A stretch of 46,392 nucleotides of DNA from a virus, in IMG/VR virus record IMGVR_UViG_3300007559_000007, positions 1 through 46,392 of that record; one strand, given 5' to 3'. This document shows, in pieces, positions 15,178 through 25,000 of the stretch. A model generated the notes under the pieces. It was not told the origin of the DNA and did no database searches. It worked only from the letters and a program-made list of their open reading frames with translations. The translations under genes were made by a program, and so were the position numbers. Position 1 is the first letter of the stretch; every line of letters starts with the position of its first letter.

Positions 15178-18138
15178 GTGGACACAAAAACTTTCTTTAC
15201 TCGCGTGCTGTCCCCCACTGACGAAGTTGTAATCTGCACCCACAAACCGGACCCGACCGGAAGTAACCCGAAGGGGTTCTTCTGGGACAATGGCTCATTT
15301 GCAGATTTAGACGATGCGGTCGCGGCGGTGCAACGATTTGATAAACAGGCCGACATGACGGTCTACTACTCGGTGGGGAAATTTGCAAACCACCAGTACA
15401 TTAGCGAAAAGACCGGGAAGCCCCGGCACCATCGCTACAAACACTTGGCTACTTCGTTTAAGGCATTGGCGTTCGATTTGGATTGCGGGGCGGACAAACC
15501 CTATGCAACCCAAAAAGAAGGCTGGGCGGCGCTGAAGGCTGGGCTGCTGGCCATCGGGTTTCCCATGCCCATGGTGGTGTCTTCCGGCAACGGGATTCAC
15601 TGCTACTGGCCGCTCACCTCCAGCGTCAAGGCCGAGCACTGGGAGAAAGCCTCCATCGCCCTGCGCCTCGCGCTGGACGAACACAAGGTGCAGATTGATG
15701 TCTCGAAAATCCACGACACGTCCATGGTACTGCGCCCGGTGGGCTCCCATCACAAGAAGCAAACTCCGTGGAAAGAAGTGCGCTGTGTGGCCGACTGCCC
15801 GGACTACGACCCAGCCATGCTGTTCGGGTTGCTCAAGCCATGGTTCGGCAAGATAGCCGCCTCCGTAACGCGGCCGATACGCGCGGGGGGCACCAAGGGA
15901 CGTTCCTCGGTCATGTCCGCGCTGCTGGATACCGGCGACATCGTGCTGGACGCCGTGGTGCAGGGGTGTGCGCAGCTTGCTGCCATTGTTGCCTCCGGCG
16001 GAGTGAGTGATGCGGCGGGGCGCCCGGTGACGGAACCCATGTGGCGAGCCACCATCGGGTTCGCAAAGTATTGCACAGACGTGGACGGGGCAGTGGTGGC
16101 CATGGCCGGGAAGCACCCGGACTTTGACCTTGCGGACTCCAAGGCGAAGATGATCAACTGGAAGGCCACGGGGCCGACCACCTGCGTCGAGTTCGAGAAG
16201 CACTGCTCTAGTGGCTGCGCTGGTTGCCCCCGCAAGGGCACCATCACTAGCCCTGCCGGGCTGAACAAGGTCATCGACATTGTGCCCCCTCCCGGGGTGG
16301 CGGCAATTAGCCTGCCGGGCGACTACTTTATGGACGGCGGCAAGATTTGGATGGACGTGGAAAAGGAAATCAGCAGCATGGCCGCCGACGGCAAGAAGCT
16401 GAAAGCCATGGTTACAGAGAAAACGCTGGTGTGCCCACTGGAGATGTACATAACAGGCATCTTCACGGACTACTCGTACTCCAGCACTACCGCAACCCTG
16501 CATGTGAAGTACCCGCTGGGGAATTGGAAAGAGCACGAACTGCCGTTGGGCAAGTTGTCGAGCCCCAAAGACCTGAGCGACTACCTCATCAATAAGCAGA
16601 TTTTTATTACCCAACAGGCCGTGCAAGAACGGACAAGGATTTACCTCATGAACTACTTGGAAATGGTACAGAAACAGGCCCCATCCGGCGCGGACTTCGT
16701 GTCCTTCGGCTGGCAGGACGACGGCTCATTCCTATGCGGGGAAACCCTCATCAACTCACCCACGGGCAATGTGGCCCGGCGGCTCAAGGGTCCAGCATCC
16801 CGCTACGCCGACATCATCTGCCTGAAGGGCGACCGCGAAGTGTGGGCAGACGCCACAGCGATGCTGGACATTCCACAGGCCAACAATGTGGCAGCGGCCA
16901 TCCTGCTGTCTGGTGTGGGCATCCTCGGCCCGGTGGCAGGCAATGCCACTGCGGTGATTTCCTTCTTCTCCACCAAGACCACCACGGGCAAGACAACCTG
17001 CCTGTATGCGGCCAACAGCACGTTTGGGCACCCCAAGGCGCTACTCATGCGCTCGAAGGACACCAGCAACGCCACCTACAAGATGCGGGGCGTCCTCAAC
17101 AACATGCCGGGCACCGTGGACGAGTTGACCATGCTGCCACCAGAGCAGGCTACAGAGATGGCGTACAGCTTCAGCGAAGGCCGCGAGAAGATTGCCATGA
17201 CCAAGGACCGCGAACTGCGTGAGCCAGCCGTCTGGGCGGGGCCGACAATGGTGTCCTGCAACATCTCGCTGATTAGCAAGTACAGTGAAGTCATGGCCCA
17301 GAGCGACCCAGTGCGGATTCGCACGCTGGAGTTCGTGCAGGACGACAACCACTTTGCCAAGCTGGCGGTGCGCGGTGCCCACGACTTCTTCGACGCCATC
17401 GAGCACAACCATGGGTTCTTTATACCGGAAGTGGTCGAGGCAATTGTCACCATGGGCGGGGCGCGCAAGGTGTGGGAAGACGGCGCTGCAGCGTTCGACA
17501 AGAAGTTCTCGTTTGCGTTTGAGACCGAGGAACGGTTCTACAAGACCAACGTGGTGGCTGCGTGGATTGTCGGGCTCATCGGCAAGAAACTGGGCATTGT
17601 CCGGTTCGACGTGACCCGCGTTATCCAGCACATGCTGGACCGCATCGTGGCGCTCCGTGCACACGCCGTGGCCTCCGCCTCTGACGCGTTCGACACCATT
17701 GGCCAGTTCCTGCAGGAGCACGCCGACATGCTGCTGGTAGCCAGCGAGGAGTACATACAGGGCGGCAAAGGCAAAGAGGTGCCCCAGTACCCGCTGCCCA
17801 TGAAAGCGGTGGCCCGCATGACGCTGGTGTTCGACGCCCAGAACCCTGTGCTGCCCGGCAGCCGCATGGCGATTAACACCGTCATCCTCAAGCGCTGGCT
17901 GACGCGCAGCAAGGACTCGCTGGACCGTATCACAGAGGAGCTGGGCGCGGCGGGCGCGCTGGTATCAGTCAACCAGCGGGTAACTATTTACAAGGGCTGC
18001 CACGGGCAGAATCCTGCACAGGCATGGTGCTTGGTACTGAACATGAACCACCCCCGGTTCGCTCAGGCCATCACCGGCGCGAAGTCTTACCAACCCAGCC
18101 CAGTGGCCCTATCAATGGTCGCCGGGGCTACAACCTAG
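15178..18138 (+). CDS. Primase-helicase fusion (AEP-like plus DUF927-type)
   Basis: A 986-residue protein starting at GTG 15178, with GAGGGG upstream. The N-terminus has features of an archaeo-eukaryotic-type primase: D100-L-D102 in FDLDCG, an SSGNGIH motif ending at H141, and SMVLRPVGS near 182-190. A Cys-rich patch follows near residues 335-350 (several Cys, possibly zinc). The C-terminal ATPase has Walker A around G604-K605-T606 and a Walker B-like VDEL near 646, fitting DUF927-type helicases. It would synthesise primers and unwind DNA for the family A polymerase. It follows a terminator. Confidence 0.88.
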   Translation: MDTKTFFTRVLSPTDEVVICTHKPDPTGSNPKGFFWDNGSFADLDDAVAAVQRFDKQADMTVYYSVGKFANHQYISEKTGKPRHHRYKHLATSFKALAFDLDCGADKPYATQKEGWAALKAGLLAIGFPMPMVVSSGNGIHCYWPLTSSVKAEHWEKASIALRLALDEHKVQIDVSKIHDTSMVLRPVGSHHKKQTPWKEVRCVADCPDYDPAMLFGLLKPWFGKIAASVTRPIRAGGTKGRSSVMSALLDTGDIVLDAVVQGCAQLAAIVASGGVSDAAGRPVTEPMWRATIGFAKYCTDVDGAVVAMAGKHPDFDLADSKAKMINWKATGPTTCVEFEKHCSSGCAGCPRKGTITSPAGLNKVIDIVPPPGVAAISLPGDYFMDGGKIWMDVEKEISSMAADGKKLKAMVTEKTLVCPLEMYITGIFTDYSYSSTTATLHVKYPLGNWKEHELPLGKLSSPKDLSDYLINKQIFITQQAVQERTRIYLMNYLEMVQKQAPSGADFVSFGWQDDGSFLCGETLINSPTGNVARRLKGPASRYADIICLKGDREVWADATAMLDIPQANNVAAAILLSGVGILGPVAGNATAVISFFSTKTTTGKTTCLYAANSTFGHPKALLMRSKDTSNATYKMRGVLNNMPGTVDELTMLPPEQATEMAYSFSEGREKIAMTKDRELREPAVWAGPTMVSCNISLISKYSEVMAQSDPVRIRTLEFVQDDNHFAKLAVRGAHDFFDAIEHNHGFFIPEVVEAIVTMGGARKVWEDGAAAFDKKFSFAFETEERFYKTNVVAAWIVGLIGKKLGIVRFDVTRVIQHMLDRIVALRAHAVASASDAFDTIGQFLQEHADMLLVASEEYIQGGKGKEVPQYPLPMKAVARMTLVFDAQNPVLPGSRMAINTVILKRWLTRSKDSLDRITEELGAAGALVSVNQRVTIYKGCHGQNPAQAWCLVLNMNHPRFAQAITGAKSYQPSPVALSMVAGATT

Positions 18139-18147
18139 GAGAGAGCG

Positions 18148-18300
18148 ATGCCACTGAAATCAGGAACCAACCCCAAGACCATCTCGGCCAACATCAAGAC
18201 CGAGATGAAGCATGGCAAACCCCAGAAACAGGCAGTAGCCATTGCCCTGTCCGTGTCTCGCCGCGGGGCGCCACCCCCAAAGGCAAAACCCAAAAAGTAG
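18148..18300 (+). CDS. Small basic protein (DUF6496-like)
   Basis: A 50-residue, Lys-rich protein. It has a G-T-N-P-K-T start, an IKTEMKHGKPQKQAVAIAL-type helix, and a Pro/Lys tail. I recognise this as a common phage short family (DUF6496). Strong AGGAGAG precedes the ATG. It is the last plus-strand gene, and its TAG abuts the stop of the minus-strand HNH gene with no gap. Confidence 0.75.
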   Translation: MPLKSGTNPKTISANIKTEMKHGKPQKQAVAIALSVSRRGAPPPKAKPKK

Positions 18301-18552
18301 TTACTTCATCCCGCCCGACTTGGTGCGGGCAAACGAGCGGTTCTGGGAAGCTGGAACCGCTCGGAGATTGGAGGCCCCGTTGCCCCCGCCCTTGACGATG
18401 GGATGCTTGTGGTCCACATCCTTGCCGTCCCCCTTCTTCACTACCCCCTTCTTCACCATCTCCGCACGGGCGGAGTTGCGTGCCGCGCGGTTCTTGATCT
18501 GCTCGGGTTTACCCTGATACGCCTCGTACTCTTTTTTGTAGTCCCTAGCCAT
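18301..18552 (-). CDS. Small HNH-type endonuclease
   Basis: An 83-residue basic protein. The HNH motif is visible as D-V-D-H-K-H-P, then G-N-G-A-S-N, then N-R. GGAGG precedes the ATG with good spacing. Because of its minimal size it may be a packaging-associated or free-standing nuclease. It overlaps the upstream HNH gene by eight bases. Confidence 0.75.
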   Translation of the reverse strand: MARDYKKEYEAYQGKPEQIKNRAARNSARAEMVKKGVVKKGDGKDVDHKHPIVKGGGNGASNLRAVPASQNRSFARTKSGGMK

Positions 18553-19051
18553 TTTTACCTCCGTCGAATTTAGCCACAACTGCGCGGCATACCTGCACAA
18601 AATCTTCAACCGGCATTGTGCTGCGCCAGCTATTAACGTGCCTGCACACAAGCTGTATATTATCCGGGGAATACGCTCCGCCGGGGATAATCCTATCTAT
18701 AGACGCGTTAGTAAAGCACACCGCCCCTTTAACTAGCTCGCAAGTTAGCGGGGCACCAGATAGGGCACACATACCCCCTTGCCGCTCGTGCAGGGCTAGG
18801 AGTACCTGCGTGGTAAGCCCGTCCTGCTTGCGCCCACTACCTTGCAGCAGACGTAAGTAGTATCTGTGCCAATTCCCGCTGATCCGCTCGTATTGACTTT
18901 CCGTCGTCAGCACCCCGGTGATATACGGCCACTTGCCCTTGCACTGCTCGGAACAGAACTTGTGCGCCCCAGACTTCGGGGTAAACCCCGTGCCGCAGAC
19001 CGCACACTGTTTCTCAGCCCACTTTGCATTCGCGTGATTCCACCCGGCCAT
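18545..19051 (-). CDS. HNH-like endonuclease with N-terminal zinc ribbon
   Basis: A 168-residue protein when started at the ATG at 19051, which has GGAGA 7 bases upstream. An ATG at 19063 would add four residues but has no Shine-Dalgarno. The N-terminus holds a CxxC...CxxxC zinc ribbon (AVCG through CSEQC). The C-terminal part has a CALSG knuckle, a D-R-I-I-P-G-G segment and an N-x-x-L-V-C-R-H-V-N end, as in HNH nucleases where Asp replaces the first His. It is likely a homing-type endonuclease. Its ribosome binding site lies in a long inverted repeat. Confidence 0.7.
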   Translation of the reverse strand: MAGWNHANAKWAEKQCAVCGTGFTPKSGAHKFCSEQCKGKWPYITGVLTTESQYERISGNWHRYYLRLLQGSGRKQDGLTTQVLLALHERQGGMCALSGAPLTCELVKGAVCFTNASIDRIIPGGAYSPDNIQLVCRHVNSWRSTMPVEDFVQVCRAVVAKFDGGKNG

Positions 19052-19087
19052 GGTATTCTCCATACTATAAAAATACAGAGAATACCA
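19051..19087 (-). promoter_or_regulatory. 10-bp inverted repeat covering HNH ribosome binding site
   Basis: Arms at 19051-19060 and 19078-19087 (TGGTATTCTC and its exact complement) enclose a 17-base AT-rich loop. Read as minus-strand RNA, the Shine-Dalgarno (GGAGA) and first base of the start codon lie in the second arm, so read-through transcripts from the 2064-residue gene would hide the start. The loop contains a TATAG-type run that could act as a promoter -10 or late-type element. Confidence 0.7.
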
Positions 19088-19093
19088 CAGCCG

Positions 19094-22000
19094 TCATTCT
19101 CCTCGTAGTTCCTTGATCCGCTCGTCCCTGCGCTGCAGCAGTTCGTCGATGCGTTTGTTGAATGCTTCCAAATCTGGTGTTTCGTACCTGTTCGTGGCGC
19201 GCTTGATTTTAGCAATTTCCTTGTCGAACTCCGCATTGATCCCACGCACGGCCATGGCCTGCACCGCGCCAGCCTCGATGGTGTTGAACGAGTGCACCTG
19301 CAACCCAAGGAACTTCTGAGCGGCCTCCAGATTGCCAACGGGATTGCCGGTGATGCCCAGTTCGGGTTTACCCTGCCCACCCACGGCCTTGGTAGCTACG
19401 TCCGCAGCGGTGGGCGCCCAGCTTGGTGTGAAGGTTTGCGCCATGAACTTGGCCCGGTCGCCCACTTCCTCCCATGTGCTGTCCGTGGGGGCAGAGAGTG
19501 GCTTGCCGGTGTACGGGTCCACGCCGCCCATGAGGCCGATGATGGCGTTGGTAAACGGGCCGCCCGGCGTGACGGGCTGTGGCCAGTTGTTGATGCCGAG
19601 AAAACCCTGTGGCTGCTTATCAAACCAGTTGCCTGTAGGGATGTAGGCGCCCAGCTTAAAGTACACAGGGTTCTGGTCGTCGCCTAGACCGGGTATGCGG
19701 ATGTACGCGTGCGGGCCAACGCCCCATAGGCGCGATTGGAATTTCTCAGGCCCGCCCTTGCGCACCTCGTCGTCCTCGTCACCGCCCATGGCCGCATCCA
19801 GCAGCGCGTAGGCCAGCATGACGTTGACCAGCTTCCACGGCTTGTGCAGGGCGATGTGGCCCAGCACCGGCATGATGGCGTAGGACCAAGACACGAAGGG
19901 CAGCACAGACTGGCGCATAACCTTGACGGCCTTGGAGTCGATGTCGTAGTCGAGGAAGGCGAAACGGGCGTAATCCCCGGCCTTCTTGAACTCGGCAGGG
20001 GTCAGGTAGGTCTTGTTCTTGGCGGTAGCGATCTCCCCCGCTTTGGACAGGAATGCAGCGAGGCGGAACGCATTGTCCTCGGCGGCGTACATGCCTGTGA
20101 CCGCCTCATCGAACTTGGTGGTCTTGGCCCCGAACTTCTTGGCCATGGCGGCGACGTATTCGGCTTTCTGTTTTTCAATGCCCGCCCAAGCCAGAGCACG
20201 AGAGTACATACCCGTGGGCTCATTGGTAGCGGCCGACGCCTTGTACGCCTCGTACAGAGACTTCTTGACCTCGATGCTGGAAAAGTCGCCCAGCATGGCC
20301 CCGGAGTTCATGAACGCGTGCACAATCCGACGCTCTTCGGCATTCATGGCGTCGGGGTTGGATTGGTAGCGATACAGCATGGCGGTGGCTTTGCCGACCG
20401 TCACGACGGGGATGTCGTGCATCGCGGCCAGCGTCAAGTTGCTGGCGATATTGGTGATGTGCGTGCCGGGGTTGTAGACCGTCTTGGCCTTCTTAAACAG
20501 TCGCATGGTGTCGTGCAGCGCACTGATATCGTGGATGGGGCGACGGTCCGTCATGTCCTGCACAGCAGCCCAGACATCGGCGCGGACCAGTTTACCGGCC
20601 AACGCACCGTATGTCCCAACATGCACCTGCTGCCCATCTATCTCCACGGTGCCCTTGGCGGGAATCTGCACCCACTGGTATTTGTTGCGGTACACACCCT
20701 GCAGCTTGGAGGATTTAGCCTCGCGGGATGACAGTTGTAGCACAGAGTCGGGGAGCACGGTGACCCCGATTGCCTTCTCTAGTTGCCCGAGATCGTCGAA
20801 TACCACGCTGTCCGCGTCGCCCGACTTGCTGGCAATGGCATCGGTCAGGTTGTTGGACGCGTAACTGGCGGCCAGAATGGCCATGGTGTTGCGCATAGCG
20901 TTGGCCACAGAGTCGGCCTTGCCTTCATCGACAGCGGCGGCAGCGTCGCGGTATGCAGTGAAGACGTAGGTGTCTGCATCGGCAGACTTGCCCTCGAACG
21001 TCCAGACGAGGCCATCGTTGGCGAGGAACGTACCAGCCGGAAAACTCTTCCACCGGGACTCGTGGGTATACCCAGCAGGGATAGGTTTCTTGGTCGTGTC
21101 GGTGGGGTCGGTCTCCATGAGTTGCTTGTACCGTCCACCGGGGGTTGGTTTGCCCATGCTGTCCAGCGGCCCATAGATGTTGTCGCTCATGGCTTTGAGC
21201 GTTTTCTGCGCGGCCAGTTCGTTCAGCTTGCGGGCACCCAGTGCATTGCTTGATACATCTTCGGCGCTCTTAGCAAACACCATAGACTCAGAGAATTTGA
21301 GGTCTCGGAAAAATGCTTTAGCCTTGGGAGTGCGCAAAGCGTCGATGTACCGAGCCCGGTGCTCCAGCAACATGTCGGCCAGTTCCTTGGCCTCGACGGA
21401 TACCTTCTCTCCGACACGGATTTCCTTCACATCGCCATCGAGGTACTTGATGATCTCCAGCACGGTAGGCGCGTCGTAGGAACTGATTTTGTTGGCCAAG
21501 GCGTCCGTCACGATGGCACTGGTGTGCTTGTCGGTCTTGAATGTCTGGAACCACTCCCGCATGGGCACCGGAACGCCGAACGTGGGGTTGACGTAGGAGA
21601 TGTATTTGGCCAAGCTGGGGGACTTTTCCTTGATGTAGTCGGCCACTTTGCCGGCGGCTTTTTGGAAGGAACCCTCGGTGCCTTCGGCGCCCGCCAGCTT
21701 GCTCCACCCCATCGCCTTGAACAGATGCTCGGTGATGATGTTGGGAATCAGCTTCTTTGTGAACTGGGTGAGGTCGAGCGACTCGGGCTGCCCCGGCTGC
21801 GTAGCGTTGGACGCGGGAGTGGAAGACTCCACGGCGGCGTTCAGCGTTTTCGCTCCCTTCACACCTTTCTCGCCGAACGCCTTGGCGCGGTCACCCTCGG
21901 TGCTGGCTTCGAGCAATCGGGCGGTGGCGTCCATGACATCGTTGGCCACGGTGTTCGACACACCAAGGAACCGCTGAAGCAGTTTGGCGAACATGTCGTA

Positions 22001-25000
22001 CAGCTTGTTGGCCAGTGAAGCGAACTTCTGGTCCTGCGTGCTGGGTATCTGGCGCAGCGCGGCGGCGAAGTCGGGCATGGTCATACCGTAGGACACCAGT
22101 TCCAGCAGCGCGGCATTGAGGTCACCCGGCTTGTCGGACTTGGCCAGCCCGGCGATGATGTCGTAGGCGGCCTTGGCATTCGGGCTTTTCAGCTTGGTGC
22201 GGTCATAGGCCACCACGTCCTTGACGGCTTGGCGCAGGCGCGCAACGCTGGGGTTGTTGGGCTGTGTGTACACAAGCCACTGCAGGGCAGCGTGAAGCGC
22301 CTCGTGCAGCGTTACCTCGGCAGATGCGGTTTTGGACAGGTGGATGGTGTCTGTTGCAGGGGTGTAGCTGGCGTGCTCGCCCTCTGCCACGTCGAAAACG
22401 ACCTTGGGTTTCTTGGTCTGTTTGCGCATGGCCCGCGACAGCGCCGATGCCAGCATACGCTCATATGGGGTATTGCCATGCGCCCACAGGTAGTTTAGTA
22501 CGCCTTGGAATCCCTTTTCTTTAGCGCCCCCCACGTGCCCTACGTAGCCGTTCTCAGCGGCCTTCACCAACGGCTCGGCCTCGGCGCCCTTCTTCTGGAC
22601 TTCCCACGCATTGCGCTTCTCCCCAGTCGAAAGATTGATAAGGTTCTCGGTGTCTTCCAACTGCCCATCGTTGAACATTTTCCACGCACGACTAAGGTTT
22701 GTGTCCATGGAGGTCCAGTACGCGCCCTTATCGGTGTCGGTGGTTTTCTTGGCCATCTCGTTCTGTACGCGGGTTTTGAAGGCCGCCACAAGGGCGTTGG
22801 CATTGGCCGCCGAGCCGGACGCGACAATTAGTTCCTCGATGGCGTTACGCAGTTGTTGCTGGGCTCGTTGCCGGGCTTTCGTGTATTGCGCGGACTGCAG
22901 TTTCCGGGTTCCCTCAGATTTAGATATAACCCCTTCTGAGCGCAACGTATTGCTCGACAGGTTTGACAACTCGTCGTATGCCTTGGCCACCTTCAGCGCG
23001 GCGTCGCGCATGCCGGTCATTTGTGTGGCGTACTTCTTGGTCAGGTCTTTGTCAGTCTTGGCTGTGCCCTCGACATAAATTAATGGGGTAGGGGGGCTGC
23101 CGGTCTCGGGGTTGAACGGCTTGCGCAGTGCGCGCACGATGCCCGCCATGATGTTGCGGCCGATGGTGATACGCCCCTTGGGTTTGCCGCCCGGCAGGGA
23201 TTTCACCGCAGACTCCAGCGCCTTGTTGGTCATGGCCATACCGGCACCCGAGGCCATAGCGTCCTCAACCGCCTGAGCCAGTTCGGACTCGGGGGTAGAC
23301 TCGTCGAAGGGTTCGGTAACCGCTGCCGCTGCTTTGGGCGCCTTCGGCCCCTTGGTAGGAGCGGGCTTGGCAGGTGCAACCGGGGCAACAGGTTCCTTGC
23401 CAGAGATTTTGGCGTCGATCATCTCCAGAATCTGCGCCTTGGTGGGCTTGCCAGTGATCTGGATGCCCATGTCCTGTGCGGTGCGCGCAATGTCACTGCG
23501 GGTCTGGCGGGCGAGCTTCTGGCGGTCAAAAGGCTCCGCAGGAGTTTGTGGCTCCTGCGGAGTAACTGAGGGGGCGACCGCAGAAGAAACTCCCTCAGAA
23601 GGAGACACGGGTGATTCTACAGCAGGAACACCGGCTTCGCCCACGGCTGCGATGCGTTGCTCGACAAGGGATTCTTTGCGGGCTTGTTCGGCTGCGATGC
23701 GTTCTTGCTCGGCCATGGCCGCCGCGCGCTGTTCCGCCACTGACCCATATCCGCCTTCGAGCGTAGGTTGCGACTGGGGCATACCCTGCCACTCGGCACC
23801 CGCCTGCCCAGCAGACACAGGAGCCACTTCCCCTTGGGGAGCGCCTTGGAGTCCCACCATGCTCAGTGGTCCCATGTCGGACGGGGTCATGCCCTGCCAC
23901 GTCTGTCCCGCAGTAGTAATTGGGGTGTTCTCTGGGCTGTATCCCATGGGGATAGCGGTGCCTGCGAAGATGTCTTCCTGCCGCATCGTGCGCGGGTCTT
24001 CCTGCTGTGTAGAAGGCACAGGCGGGTACATCGCAAACTCTCCACGACCCCCGAACATGTCTGGTGTTGGGCCTTCCGAAACAGGGGCGTATTCCCGCAC
24101 GGGTGCCGCAGGTTCTTGCTCTGGTGCTTGAGGCAGCGCGCCCCGGGGGCGGTTCGCATACCCGGCCGCTGCGCCGAACGGTGCCATGAGGGCCGCCATA
24201 CCAAGGCCAACCTTCGCACCCTCCACGCCCGCACCGAAGGGGTCTTCCGTTGTGATACCCGCTTGGCGCTCCACGGCCGTCTGGCCGTACGCTTGCCCGA
24301 ATTCTGTGCCAGCCTGCACACCGGCGTTGGCCAGCAAGTCAACAGCTACACGTTTACCCTGCCCCATCTGCACGCCTCTGGCCATGGCAGAGAGTCCTTT
24401 GCCCGCCCCGGTGATGAGGCCGAGGCCCAGCCGGTCGCCAATAAGTTCTCCACCCGCCTCGATAGCGCCGGTCTTCAGGGCCGCAGCCTTGGCATCCTCT
24501 TGGCTCAGGCCCGCTTTCAGCCCGCGCTCATATGTGTCGGACGCTGTGGAGCCGAAAAACAAACCACCGGCTACACCCGTGCCCACGATGGGGGCTGCCA
24601 TCATTGCTGCGCCCGCAGCCACAGAAGGGACGAGGGATCGGCCACCCTTGATGAGCGCGGAGGCAATTTCGCCCCGGCCGTACACGTCGGGGTTGTACTG
24701 GGCTTGGCCCATGTCGAACTCGTCGCCCGTTTGCTTCAGAAAACTTTCTGCTGCGGACCCTGCAGGGGCAGCAAACTGCGCGGCGCGCACACCCATCTGG
24801 GGGATGTCTTTCACACCCTGCCAGATTTGGCTTCCCACCTCGGACGCGGCGGACCCGAACCCCCGCTTGGCGCCCTCGGCCTGCAGGTAGTTTTTCACCT
24901 GTGAAGCGCGCACGCGCGCCACACCGGGCGGTAGTTTGTCGGAGTTGTCGATGTCGAGGTACCCAGCCTTCATGGCCGCGTCAATCTCGCTCAGGTTGGA

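Noticed and set aside
23940-23954. TATCCCATGGGGATA resembling the palindrome family
   Set aside because: It has an extra base, breaks the symmetry, lies deep in the 2064-residue gene and is away from gene boundaries.
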